From Rhodospirillaceae bacterium UBA1479 (GTDB taxonomy: Bacteria > Pseudomonadota > Alphaproteobacteria > Rhodospirillales > Casp-alpha2), in contig DCRZ01000005.1 in NCBI GenBank assembly GCA_002325375.1, positions 242 to 46,495 of the forward strand: DNA of 46,254 nt, written 5' to 3'. Below the pieces are notes generated by a model. That model had not been told where the DNA came from. It saw only the letters and a list, made by a program, of their open reading frames with translations, and searched no databases. A program made the position numbers and the translations under genes. Below are positions 8,578-17,337 of this stretch, piece by piece. Each line of letters begins with the position of its first letter. Positions within the stretch are counted from its first letter, which is position 1.

Positions 8578-9729
8578 CTATTCCGCCGGCGCCGCATGCG
8601 GCGCACCGCCGGGCCCACCATCCGGTGGTTGCCGCCGGATCAGATTGTTGATGCGGCTGACACCTTCCATCAGGCCGCCCGGCAGGAAGATAACGATCAC
8701 CATAAACAGGGCGCCCAGCGTCAGATGCCACCCTTCACCCACGAACATGGAGCTGACGGATACGGCAATGTGCTGCAGGGCATCGGGCAGGAAGTCGAAG
8801 ATATTGTTCAGGATGCCTTCGTTGAAGGCCGAGAAGATGTTTTCGAAATACTTGATGGCTCCGGCGCCGATCACCGGCCCAAGAAGCGTTCCGGCGCCGC
8901 CCAGGATGGTCATCAGCACGACTTCACCCGATGCTGTCCATTGCATCCGTTCCGCCCCGGCCAACGGGTCTGTGACCGCCAACAGGCCCCCCGCCAATCC
9001 GGCATACATGCCGGAAATGACAAAGGCCGTCAGCGCATAGGGCCGCGTATGGATACCGGTGAAGTTCAGGCGGTTCTGGTTCGACTTCACGGCGCGCAGC
9101 ATCATCCCGAAAGGTGACCGGTAGATGCGCATGGAGATGAAGAAGCAGAGGATCAGCATGACGGCGCAGAAATAGAAACCGGGATAGCCGGTCATCTCAA
9201 TGCCGAACAGGTCCGACGACGGTAGAACAGCGCCGTAATCCCGCCCGAAGGCGACGTCGAGGGCGCGGGGGTCGGATTGCGCAAGCTGGAGGCCCGTTTC
9301 ACCGTTGGTGATCGGGGTCAGTACCGAATAGGCGAGGTTGTAGCACATCTGCGCGAAGGCCAGCGTGAGGATGGAAAAGTAGATGCCCGAACGGCGCAGC
9401 GAGATAAACCCGATCAACGCCGAGAACAGGCCCCCCATCAGCGTCGCGAAGATGATCGCCGGCACCGGGTTCATGCTCAATAATTTGAAGGTCCAGACCG
9501 CGGTGTAGGAGCCCACGCCGAGGAAGGCGGCATGGCCGAACGACAGGTAACCGGTCAGCCCGAACAGGATATTGAACCCGAGGGCGAAGATCCCGTAGAT
9601 CGCGAACTTTTGCAGAAGGTCCGGATAACCGGCGCCGATCGGTTTCAGGATGATGGGCCCTGCCAGCACGGCCGCCGTGAACACGGCAAGCAACAGCAGG
9701 TCTTTTTTGCTGATTGAATTGGCAAACAT
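8578..9729 (-). CDS. livM: Branched-chain amino acid-type ABC transporter permease LivM
   Basis: A 383-residue inner-membrane permease with about ten hydrophobic segments. Family landmarks include GLTGYLSFGHAAFLGVG near residue 60 and the cytoplasmic-loop region GGAGTLLGPVIGAG near 280. It pairs with LivH to form the channel. The start lies 3 bp after the livH stop. A hydrophilic Pro/Gly-rich tail of ~20 residues follows the last helix. The family is secure, the substrate not. Confidence 0.92.
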   Translation of the reverse strand: MFANSISKKDLLLLAVFTAAVLAGPIILKPIGAGYPDLLQKFAIYGIFALGFNILFGLTGYLSFGHAAFLGVGSYTAVWTFKLLSMNPVPAIIFATLMGGLFSALIGFISLRRSGIYFSILTLAFAQMCYNLAYSVLTPITNGETGLQLAQSDPRALDVAFGRDYGAVLPSSDLFGIEMTGYPGFYFCAVMLILCFFISMRIYRSPFGMMLRAVKSNQNRLNFTGIHTRPYALTAFVISGMYAGLAGGLLAVTDPLAGAERMQWTASGEVVLMTILGGAGTLLGPVIGAGAIKYFENIFSAFNEGILNNIFDFLPDALQHIAVSVSSMFVGEGWHLTLGALFMVIVIFLPGGLMEGVSRINNLIRRQPPDGGPGGAPHAAPAE

Positions 9730-9732
9730 TTT

Positions 9733-10761
9733 TTATTGCTCCATCACGCCGCGCCGGCCCATCAGGCCGCGCGGGCGAACCAGAAGGACGACGACCGCGA
9801 TCAGATAGATGATGATCTGGTCGATGCCGGGCAGGATCGCCTTAACCTCGTTCATGGAGGCGAAACTTTGCAGAATGCCGAGCAGGAACCCCGCGGATAC
9901 GGCACCGCCCAGCGATCCCATGCCGCCGACGACCACGACCACGAAGCTGAGGACCAGAAAATCCATGCCCATGTGGTAATCGGGGCTCAGGATCGGTGTG
10001 TACATGGTGCCTGCCAGGCCGGCCACGACCGCCGCCATGCCGAACACGATGGTGAACCGGCGGTCGATGTCGATCCCCAGAAGCCCCACGGTTTCCCGGT
10101 CCGCCATCCCGGCCCGCACCACCATGCCGAACGTGGTGAACTGCAGAAACGCGAACACGGCGGCGATGACCGCGGTGGAAAACAGGAAATAGATAAAGCG
10201 CCAGGCCGGGTAGACCACGTTGCCCGCATCGAAGCCGACCAGGATGCCGAAGTCGATCATGCCGTTGGCCATATCGGGGGCCGGCTGCGGAATGGGATTG
10301 GCGCCGAAATAGCTTTTGACGATCTCCTGCAGCACGATGGCGAGGCCGAACGTCACCAGGATCTGTTCCGCATGGGGGCGCTTATAGAAATATCGGATCA
10401 GGCCACGCTCCATGGCGATCCCGATAATCAGCATGATGGGGATCGCGAGAAGAATGGAAACGGGCACCGAGAAATCGAGAAGCGTCGTGCCGAAATCGCC
10501 GAACCAGACTTCAACATAAGGCTGCCTGATTTCCATCGGCGCGCCCCATGGCGTCATTTTGGTCGGATCGATCGTCACCATCTGAATGTTCAGAACGGCC
10601 TTGACCGCCACCGCGCAGAAAGCACCCAGCATGAACAAGGCACCGTGCGCGAAGTTCACCACGCCGAGCGTGCCGAAGATAATGGTCAAGCCAAGCGCGA
10701 TCAGGGCATAGGCCCCGCCCTTGTCGAGACCGTTTAAAATCTGGAGAAGAATTGCATCCAT
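9733..10761 (-). CDS. livH: Branched-chain amino acid-type ABC transporter permease LivH
   Basis: A 342-residue inner-membrane permease with LivH landmarks: GGAYALIALGLTIIFGTLGVVNFAHG split over the first helices, and VVVVGGMGSLGGAV in the conserved loop. About eight membrane segments are visible. It forms the translocation pore with LivM. A periplasmic insertion after helix 2 (roughly residues 60-90) is somewhat longer than in E. coli LivH. The gene follows the binding-protein gene across an 85-bp gap with a GC-rich hairpin. Confidence 0.92.
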   Translation of the reverse strand: MDAILLQILNGLDKGGAYALIALGLTIIFGTLGVVNFAHGALFMLGAFCAVAVKAVLNIQMVTIDPTKMTPWGAPMEIRQPYVEVWFGDFGTTLLDFSVPVSILLAIPIMLIIGIAMERGLIRYFYKRPHAEQILVTFGLAIVLQEIVKSYFGANPIPQPAPDMANGMIDFGILVGFDAGNVVYPAWRFIYFLFSTAVIAAVFAFLQFTTFGMVVRAGMADRETVGLLGIDIDRRFTIVFGMAAVVAGLAGTMYTPILSPDYHMGMDFLVLSFVVVVVGGMGSLGGAVSAGFLLGILQSFASMNEVKAILPGIDQIIIYLIAVVVLLVRPRGLMGRRGVMEQ

Positions 10762-10790
10762 GAATCGTCACCCCTACGGAAATAGTTGGC

Positions 10791-10820
10791 CGCCCCCGGG
10801 GAATTTTCCCCCCGGGAGCG
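10791..10820 (-). terminator. GC-rich hairpin between the binding-protein gene and livH
   Basis: An imperfect inverted repeat (CGCTCCCGGGG... against CCCCGGGGGCG, minus strand) with an AT-rich loop sits 27 bases after the binding-protein stop and has no long U tract. In similar operons such hairpins stabilise the upstream message or attenuate read-through, giving more binding protein than permease. Confidence 0.5.
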
Positions 10821-10846
10821 ACCGTTGAGCCAGTCGGGAGGACTGA

Positions 10847-12187
10847 TTACTTACCGTCGTTGTACGGTCCCAGTTCACCACCCAGCAGGCTGGCCGGATA
10901 CTCGACCTGCGCGCGGGGCGTGACTTCGACGACCTCGAGAACGTCGAACTTGGACGTCGGGTTTTCCTTACCCTTCACGACCAGGACATCCTTGAAGCAC
11001 TGGTGGTCTTCGGCCCGGTATTCCGTCGGGCCGTTGCCCAAACCGTCGAACTTGAAGCCTTCCAGCGCCTTGCCGACCCCGGACGGGCGGAACGTACCGG
11101 CCCGCTGGCAGGCATCCGCATAGAGGATGGCCTGGCAGTAGGTGGTATGCGCCGCCTGCGAGGGCGGGAAGCCGTACTTCTTGCCGAACGATTTGACGAA
11201 CGCCTGCGAACCTTCGTCCTGCAGGGACCAATGCCAGTTGGTCGAGCCGAAGATGCCTTTGACGTTTTCGCCGGCACCCTGAGCCATCAGACGGCTGTAG
11301 AGCGGAACGACGATGGCGAAGTCCTTGCCGTTGACCTGCTTGTCGCGCAGACCGAACTGCACCGCCTGGGTCAGCGAGTTGACCATGTCGCGGCCATAGT
11401 GGTTGAGCACCAGCACGTCGGCGCCCGAGTTGAGCACCGGCGTAATGTACTGCGAGAAGTCACCGGCGCCGAGCGGCGTGCGGACGGCCGAGGCCGTCTT
11501 CCAACCGAGTTCTTCCGTGTATTTCTTGATCGAGCCTTCCTGCGACCAACCCCAGGTGTAATCGGCGGTCAGGTGATAGGCGACACGGTCGGAGCCGAAG
11601 TTCTTCTTCAGCACCGGGGCCAGGGCGGCGCCGGTCATTTCCGTATTGAAGAAGTGACGGAACCCGTTGGCGCGCTTGTCCTTGCCGGTGGTGTCGTTGG
11701 AGTGGGTCAGGCCGGCCATGAAGATGACGCCGGCGTCCTGGCACAGGCCCTGGACGGCAATCGCGACACCGGAGGACGAACCGCCGGTGATCATGATGGC
11801 GCCGTCTTTCTCGATCATGCGTTTGGCGCTGGCGCGGGCCGCGTCGGACTTGGTCTGCGTGTCGCCGGTGACATACACGACCTTCTTGCCGTTGACGCCA
11901 TTACCCTTGAGCGCCTTGGACGAGAAGGTGTTCAGCATGCCGCCGTCGCCTTCACCGTTGATGTGTTCGACGGCCAACTGATAGGCGCGCAGTTCGTCCG
12001 CGCCTTCATCGGCGTAGGCACCCGTCTGCGGCACGTTGAAGCCGAACGTGACGGTCTTGCCCTTGGGTTCATTCAGATACCCGGCGGCAAACGCCTTTGA
12101 AGAGAAAATGGTCGGGGCCGCCAGAACGGCACCGGCCGCGGCGGTGCTTTGCAGCAGCCCACGACGCGTAATCTTGAACTCACTCAT
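10847..12187 (-). CDS. Tat-exported substrate-binding protein of the Liv-type ABC transporter
   Basis: A 446-residue periplasmic binding protein of the Peripla_BP_6 (LivJ/AmiC/UrtA-like) class. It has a twin-arginine signal (ITRRGLLQ, hydrophobic core, cleavage near AFA|AG), so it is probably exported folded by Tat. After the signal come GFNVPQTGAYADEG and ITGGSSSGVAIAVQ, typical of the first lobe. At ~412 mature residues it is longer than LivJ (~345) and closer to the amide/urea/unknown-substrate clades. It is the first gene of the operon with the four liv genes downstream. A GGGAG ribosome site precedes ATG 12187. The substrate cannot be read from sequence. Confidence 0.9.
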   Translation of the reverse strand: MSEFKITRRGLLQSTAAAGAVLAAPTIFSSKAFAAGYLNEPKGKTVTFGFNVPQTGAYADEGADELRAYQLAVEHINGEGDGGMLNTFSSKALKGNGVNGKKVVYVTGDTQTKSDAARASAKRMIEKDGAIMITGGSSSGVAIAVQGLCQDAGVIFMAGLTHSNDTTGKDKRANGFRHFFNTEMTGAALAPVLKKNFGSDRVAYHLTADYTWGWSQEGSIKKYTEELGWKTASAVRTPLGAGDFSQYITPVLNSGADVLVLNHYGRDMVNSLTQAVQFGLRDKQVNGKDFAIVVPLYSRLMAQGAGENVKGIFGSTNWHWSLQDEGSQAFVKSFGKKYGFPPSQAAHTTYCQAILYADACQRAGTFRPSGVGKALEGFKFDGLGNGPTEYRAEDHQCFKDVLVVKGKENPTSKFDVLEVVEVTPRAQVEYPASLLGGELGPYNDGK

Positions 12188-12301
12188 GTTTGGAGTCTCC
12201 CAATTTGAATTGTTGTCGACGGGCCAGATCGATATCTGCGGCTATTTGCGAAGCCTTAACCCACGATGAATTGATCCATCCCGGATGAACATGACGGGAG
12301 G

Positions 12302-12382
12302 CTTGTAAATGAATCAATATTTAATTGATTTATATAGATAATTTGGTAAATAATTTCATCTTATAAGATTTAACTTGTAAAT
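12302..12382. promoter_or_regulatory. AT-rich divergent control region with repeated and inverted motifs
   Basis: Between the divergent transporter operon and XRE regulator gene is a very AT-rich stretch. It has a perfect 7-5-7 inverted repeat (AATCAAT, ATTTA, ATTGATT; 12312-12330) and a direct repeat CTTGTAAAT at 12302-12310 and 12374-12382. A TTGACA lies at 12385-12390. These are plausible operator and promoter elements for both directions; the XRE protein encoded alongside is the obvious candidate to bind. Confidence 0.45.
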
Positions 12383-12430
12383 CATTGACACCAAGCGCCC
12401 TCCGGCGCGTGACAGATACGAGGCGATCGA

Positions 12431-13825
12431 ATGGTCAACGCAATCCTGGGCACGCGAATTCAGCAATACCGTCGGGAGGTGGGCATCACACAGGCCGCAC
12501 TTGCCCGCGAAGTCGGCATTTCCCCCAGCTACCTGAACCTGATCGAATGGAACAAGCGGCCCATCGCCGGCGCCCTGCTGCGCAAAATCGCCAGCGCCCT
12601 CAACCTGTCCCCCGACGATCTGGGCAGCATGGCTGAAGAGCGATTGAACGCCACCCTTTCAGAGATCGCCCATCTGCCTAGCCTGAAGGACGCGAATGTC
12701 GAGAGAGAGCGCACCAGTGAATTCATCGGAAGATTCCCGGGCTGGGCCCGAGCCATGGCAGCCCTGGCCCAGTCCGAGCACGAGGCGACGGTTCGTGCGC
12801 AAGTGCTGTCTGATCGGTTGTCGAATGACCCTTATCTCGGCGCGGAGATCCACAAGATGCTGAACCGCATGACGGCCATTCGCTCGGTCGCGGATATTCT
12901 CGTCGATTATTCAGACCTGCCCCCGGAACGCCGCGACAGATTCATCGAGATCATCCACGAAGAAATCCGCGTGCTTTCAGACAACGGCGAAACGCTGGCC
13001 ACATACTTGGACAAATCGGTACACGCGGAAAAGTTTCTCACCCCGGCTGACGAGGTTGAGGCCCTGTTTGACGAGCATGGGGGCCGTTTCGATGTCATCG
13101 AAACCATTGCCGGCGAGATATCACATATGCTGACCGACTTGCGCCCCCTGCCCCGAAGGGTCAAGGCGCGGGCATTGGTGGACGAACATTTGAAAGGCCC
13201 CATTCAACGAATCATCACCGACAGCAGCCAAATTGAAACAACCGCAGCCGCCGACCGCGCCCGCCAGTTGCTTACCGATTACGCGGTCGGCGCCATCCTG
13301 ATGCCGATGGCCGCCTTCACACAAGAAGCCAAAAATCTCCGCTATGACATCGAAGCGTTGGCGGAGGCCTACTCGACCGAGGTCGATACCATTTGTCATC
13401 GGTTGATCTCGATCCCCAGAGGCGACGGCTTTCCCCGCTTCGGATACCTGCAGGCCAACGCATCGGGAATGATCATCGAAAAACTCGGGTTTGAGAAACT
13501 GATCATTCCCCGGTACGCCGCCGCCTGCCCGTTGTGGGTCTTGTTCCGGGCCCAGCAGTCTCCGGAGGCGGTGATCAGACAGCGCGCGCTTTTCCCTTCC
13601 GGCGACCGCTTTGTTTTTATCGCCCGGGCGCGAAACACCGGAATGACCGGTTTCGGCCGGCCACGGCACTACGTAACCGACATGCTGGTCACGACCGAAG
13701 TTGATGCCGGTATGACGATCTATGCACCGGACACGGCATCCGTTGTCGAAGAAGTTGGGCCAGGCTGCCGATTGTGTTCGCGGCAATCCTGCCCACATCG
13801 GGTCGATGCCCCCCTGACTCAGTAA
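12431..13825 (+). CDS. XRE-type regulator of the ScfR (short-chain acyl-CoA regulator, DUF2083) family
   Basis: 464 residues. An N-terminal XRE helix-turn-helix (about 8-62; QAALAREVGISPSYLNLIE) is followed by a helical middle region resembling a dimerisation segment. The C-terminal ScfR/DUF2083 region is recognisable by PLWVLFRAQQSPEAVIRQ, FIARA and the terminal cysteine-rich CRLCSRQSCPHR. Family members such as RamB, PrpC and MccR sense short-chain acyl-CoAs and control acetate, propionate or glyoxylate-linked genes. The IrrE-like peptidase motif is not seen. It is divergent from the Liv-type transporter and upstream of a response regulator and symporter-kinase. A GAGG ribosome site precedes ATG 12431. 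Its effector and regulon are inferred from the family only. Confidence 0.85.
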   Translation: MVNAILGTRIQQYRREVGITQAALAREVGISPSYLNLIEWNKRPIAGALLRKIASALNLSPDDLGSMAEERLNATLSEIAHLPSLKDANVERERTSEFIGRFPGWARAMAALAQSEHEATVRAQVLSDRLSNDPYLGAEIHKMLNRMTAIRSVADILVDYSDLPPERRDRFIEIIHEEIRVLSDNGETLATYLDKSVHAEKFLTPADEVEALFDEHGGRFDVIETIAGEISHMLTDLRPLPRRVKARALVDEHLKGPIQRIITDSSQIETTAAADRARQLLTDYAVGAILMPMAAFTQEAKNLRYDIEALAEAYSTEVDTICHRLISIPRGDGFPRFGYLQANASGMIIEKLGFEKLIIPRYAAACPLWVLFRAQQSPEAVIRQRALFPSGDRFVFIARARNTGMTGFGRPRHYVTDMLVTTEVDAGMTIYAPDTASVVEEVGPGCRLCSRQSCPHRVDAPLTQ

Positions 13826-13903
13826 CATGTGAATTTCCGCATGGGCATTGCAGACCCGTGTCATCTGGGGTCTAATCCGTCATCGGGAGACATAACAACA
13901 ATA

Positions 13904-13920
13904 GAAATCTGGGAGATTTC
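13904..13920 (+). promoter_or_regulatory. Perfect inverted repeat immediately before the response regulator gene
   Basis: GAAATCT-GGG-AGATTTC is a perfect 7-3-7 inverted repeat ending 8 bases before the ATG at 13929. Its loop and right arm contain GGGAG, the only ribosome-site-like sequence here. It could be an operator or a hairpin that hides the ribosome site. Confidence 0.35.
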
Positions 13921-13928
13921 GTCGAAAC

Positions 13929-14306
13929 ATGGCGAAACGTGTGCTGCTTGCCGAAGACGAGCCGAACATCGTCGAATCACTGACTTTCATCTTGGAACGG
14001 TCCGGGTTCGAAGTGGCGACCACAACCAATGGGCGCCAGGCCCTTGAAGTCGCGCAATCGGACACGCCGGATATTCTTATTCTGGATGTCATGCTGCCGG
14101 AACTGGACGGTTACGAGGTTCTGCGGCGGTTACGGGCCGACACACGGACCAAAACCCTTCCCGTGCTGATGGTGACGGCGAAGGGACAGCGCGAAGACCG
14201 GGAAACGGCGATGAAATGCGGAGCCGACATGTTTATCACCAAACCGTTCGTCAATTCCGAACTGATCGCCGCTGTGGAAAAACTCGCGGTCGGCAGGCCC
14301 GATTAG
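13929..14306 (+). CDS. Single-domain response regulator (CheY-like receiver)
   Basis: A 125-residue stand-alone receiver domain with acidic pair Asp10/Glu11, phosphoacceptor Asp53 (ILDVMLPELDG), Thr83 and Lys105 (ITKPF). There is no output domain, so it acts by protein contact or as a phosphate shuttle. It starts a three-gene set with a small membrane protein (21 bp downstream) and an SLC5-histidine kinase, which is its probable phosphodonor. This differs from the CrbS/CrbR and CbrA/CbrB pairs, whose regulators carry DNA-binding domains. Confidence 0.9.
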   Translation: MAKRVLLAEDEPNIVESLTFILERSGFEVATTTNGRQALEVAQSDTPDILILDVMLPELDGYEVLRRLRADTRTKTLPVLMVTAKGQREDRETAMKCGADMFITKPFVNSELIAAVEKLAVGRPD

Positions 14307-14327
14307 GGACTCGCTGGAGACCCCGTC

Positions 14328-14624
14328 TTGCCTGATCAAAAGATAACGCAACTGTCGGGACGCCGGGCGCGTGATCGGTCAATGGCGATCCTGCTGGTCG
14401 GCATTGCCATGGTCATGCCGCCATTCGCACAAGTCGTCCTGGTCGACGCCAGTTTGTTCGGCCTGCCCATTCCGCTGCTGTACATCTTTACGGTTTGGGC
14501 AGCGCTGATATTCGGCGCCGCGGTCATGGCGGGCCCGCTCAGCGCTGCCGGCACACCGGCAGCATCACAGCCCCAAGGCGACGGCGATCCCGCCCCCCCA
14601 ACAAATACCGATCCTGCGAACTGA
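14328..14624 (+). CDS. Small two-helix membrane protein linked to SLC5 kinase (DUF3311-like)
   Basis: 98 residues from a TTG start. Two hydrophobic segments (about 19-40 and 46-67) flank LFGLPIPLLYIF, which resembles the core of DUF3311 small membrane proteins that accompany sodium:solute symporters. A Pro/Ala/Asp-rich cytoplasmic tail follows. Its TGA overlaps the ATG of the symporter-kinase (TGATG), so the two are translationally coupled and probably form a complex. The family assignment is by pattern and moderate. Confidence 0.65.
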   Translation: MPDQKITQLSGRRARDRSMAILLVGIAMVMPPFAQVVLVDASLFGLPIPLLYIFTVWAALIFGAAVMAGPLSAAGTPAASQPQGDGDPAPPTNTDPAN

Positions 14625-17296
14625 TGATTTCCGTCAATGTCCTGTTGACGGTCTGTCTCGGCTATGTGGTTCTGTTATTTGCCGTCGCCTTCTTCGTTGA
14701 CCGGCGAGCCCAGCGAAGCCGAACAAGCTGGCTACATTCGCCCATCGTCTACACCCTTTCGATCTCCGTCTATTGCACGTCCTGGACGTTTTACGGCGCC
14801 GTGGGCTCGGCCGCCCGAAACGGGCTCGAATTCGTCACCATCTACCTGGGGCCTACATTGGTTTTTATCGGATGGTGGTGGATACTGCGCAAACTGGTCC
14901 GGATCGGGCGCGCCCACCGGATCACCTCCATCGCCGACTTGATCTCATCGCGCTACGGCAAAAGCTCCAGTCTTGCCGTGCTCGTGACCCTGATCGCGGT
15001 GATCGCGACCACGCCTTATATCGCGCTTCAACTTCAATCCGTGGTCCGAAGCTATCAGATCATTTCCAGTGATGCCGATGCCATCACCACCGCGTTCTGG
15101 GTGGCCGCCGGCATGGCGCTTTTCACGATCTTGTTCGGAACGCGAAACCTTGATGCCAATGAACGCCATCACGGGGTGGTCGCCGCCATCGCCCTTGAGG
15201 CCATCATCAAATTGCTCGCGCTGATCGCCGTCGGGTTCTTTGTCACCTACGGCATTTCCGGTGGCTTTACCGATGTCTTTGAAAACGTGCATCCCGATGT
15301 CATCCGCGGGTCCAGCGACATCTTCGGCCCAAGATGGATCACCCTGACGTTCCTGTCGGCAACCGCGATCATCTGCCTGCCGAGGCAGTTCCAGGTAACG
15401 GTGGTCGAAAACGTGGAAGAAAGTCATTTGACGACGGCGTCCTGGCTGTTCCCGCTTTATCTGTTCGGCATGACCATCTTCATCATGCCCATCGCGCTGG
15501 TCGGGCTGCAGGTCATGCCGACAACGTCGAACCCGGATCTTTATGTCCTGACGATACCGCTTGCCTATGACCGGCACGAACTGGCGCTGTTTGCTTTCTT
15601 GGGCGGGTTTTCTTCGGCGACCTCCATGGTGATCGTTGCCGCGATTGCGGTGTCGACCATGGTGTCCAACCATATCGTGATGCCGGTGGCGTTGCGCCTG
15701 TTGCACGGAACGCGCGCCGTCAGCGGCGATGTCCGAAATCTTCTTCTGGTATCCAGGCGAATCAGCATTGCCTTTATCCTCGGCCTTGGGTTTCTGTATT
15801 TCCAAGCCAGCGGCGGCTCCGATGCCTTGGCGGCAATCGGCTTGATCGCCTTCGTCGGCGTCGCCCAATTCCTGCCCAGCCTGCTTGGCGGGATTTTCTG
15901 GCGCGGCGCAACCGGGACGGGCGCCTTTGCCGGGCTGATCGTGGGCTTCATTTTTTGGGCCTACACGCTGTTCCTGCCCAGCTTCGGAGGCGACTTCGTG
16001 CTCAGCGCGGCAACGCTGGCCAACGGGCCATGGGGCATCGACATGTTGCGCCCCCAGGCGCTGTTCGGCTTCAAGGGAATGGATTCCCTGGTTCACGCCG
16101 TCATCTGGAGCGTCGGGACCAACGCCCTGACCTTCCTCATCGTGTCGAACCTGACCAATGCGGGCACGCTTGAGCGGTTTCAGGCAGCGATGTTCGTTGA
16201 CGTCTTCCGCTCGTCTGGTGGCGTTCCTTCGACCGTCGCGACCAGCACCGCCGATTCGGAAGATTTGTTCATCTTGGCTCAGCGCATCCTTGGCACCGAC
16301 GCCGCCCGCCGTCTTTTCGATGAAATGGCGATCGAGCAAGGCACCACCGGATTGCCCCAAGCCAGCGACGCCGTCATCGCCAGACTTGAACGGGAATTGG
16401 CCGGCTCCATCGGTGCGGCGTCGGCCCATGCCATGGTGTCACGCATCGCCGGGCATGAGACCGTCGGCATGACCGATCTGATCGACATCGCTGACGAGGC
16501 GCTGCAGCTCGTCGAAACATCCCGGCAATTGTCCGAGAAATCCGCCCAGTTGGAACGCACCGCCCACCAGCTTCGCGAAGTGAACGAACGCCTTCGGGTC
16601 CTGGATGCGCAGAAAGACGAATTCCTCAGTCAGATCAGTCACGAGCTGCGCACACCGATGACCTCGATCCAATCCTTCTCGGAAACCCTGGCGGCCGATG
16701 ACCCGATATCCCTCGCCGATCAAAGACGCTTCGTATCCATCATTCATGACGAAAGCCGCCGGCTGACGCGTCTGCTGGATGAACTGCTGGATATCAGCCG
16801 GTTCGAGTCCGGCACCGTGAAGCTGCAAATCGGACTCATCGAAATAAAGACCGCCATCACGGCGGCCCTGGACGCCATGTCGGGCGTCACAAGGAACGCC
16901 AATGTTCTGGTCAACATCGAATATGAGCAGGATACGTTATGGGTCAAAGCGAACGAGGATCGTCTGCATCAGGTTCTGCTGAACATTCTGTCGAACGCCG
17001 TAAAATACAATGACTCCGACCAGCCGGAGGTTCGCATCAACGCCTACAAAAAGGACGAATACGTGCTGATCGATATCATGGATAACGGCGGGGGCGTGTC
17101 CCAGGAAGACGCGGCGACAATCTTCGAAAAATTCTCCCGTGGCAGCAAATCCGCGCGCGGCAAAGGCGCCGGGTTAGGCTTGCCGATCAGCCGATCGATC
17201 ATGCGCGCAATGGGCGGCGACCTGACCGCGGAATTCAGCGTAGCCGGCACCAGCTATTTTCGACTCCGCCTGCCGAATTCAGCCCCACCCGCGTAA
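14624..17296 (+). CDS. SLC5 sodium:solute symporter fused to STAC domain and histidine kinase
   Basis: 890 residues. The first ~500 form a sodium/solute symporter fold with about 13 membrane segments (landmarks FYGAVGSAARNG, RYGKSSSLAVLVTLIA, GGFSSATSMVIVAAIAVSTM split across helices 1-9). A STAC linker follows (about 520-640; AQRILGTDAARRLFDEM). The kinase has an H-box with His673 (SHELRTPMTSIQ) and HATPase motifs NILSNAVKYN near 787, DNGGGV near 822 and GKGAGLGLPIS near 848. No PAS domain is evident. It resembles CrbS/CbrA-type sensors that detect or transport a small carboxylate or amino acid. ATG 14624 is chosen because it abuts the upstream stop; a longer in-frame start (14495) would run through the preceding gene. 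Confidence 0.92.
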   Translation: MISVNVLLTVCLGYVVLLFAVAFFVDRRAQRSRTSWLHSPIVYTLSISVYCTSWTFYGAVGSAARNGLEFVTIYLGPTLVFIGWWWILRKLVRIGRAHRITSIADLISSRYGKSSSLAVLVTLIAVIATTPYIALQLQSVVRSYQIISSDADAITTAFWVAAGMALFTILFGTRNLDANERHHGVVAAIALEAIIKLLALIAVGFFVTYGISGGFTDVFENVHPDVIRGSSDIFGPRWITLTFLSATAIICLPRQFQVTVVENVEESHLTTASWLFPLYLFGMTIFIMPIALVGLQVMPTTSNPDLYVLTIPLAYDRHELALFAFLGGFSSATSMVIVAAIAVSTMVSNHIVMPVALRLLHGTRAVSGDVRNLLLVSRRISIAFILGLGFLYFQASGGSDALAAIGLIAFVGVAQFLPSLLGGIFWRGATGTGAFAGLIVGFIFWAYTLFLPSFGGDFVLSAATLANGPWGIDMLRPQALFGFKGMDSLVHAVIWSVGTNALTFLIVSNLTNAGTLERFQAAMFVDVFRSSGGVPSTVATSTADSEDLFILAQRILGTDAARRLFDEMAIEQGTTGLPQASDAVIARLERELAGSIGAASAHAMVSRIAGHETVGMTDLIDIADEALQLVETSRQLSEKSAQLERTAHQLREVNERLRVLDAQKDEFLSQISHELRTPMTSIQSFSETLAADDPISLADQRRFVSIIHDESRRLTRLLDELLDISRFESGTVKLQIGLIEIKTAITAALDAMSGVTRNANVLVNIEYEQDTLWVKANEDRLHQVLLNILSNAVKYNDSDQPEVRINAYKKDEYVLIDIMDNGGGVSQEDAATIFEKFSRGSKSARGKGAGLGLPISRSIMRAMGGDLTAEFSVAGTSYFRLRLPNSAPPA

Positions 17297-17337
17297 AGCG
17301 CCGCCACCACGGACCTGGGGTGTTTATCCGCGATGAT

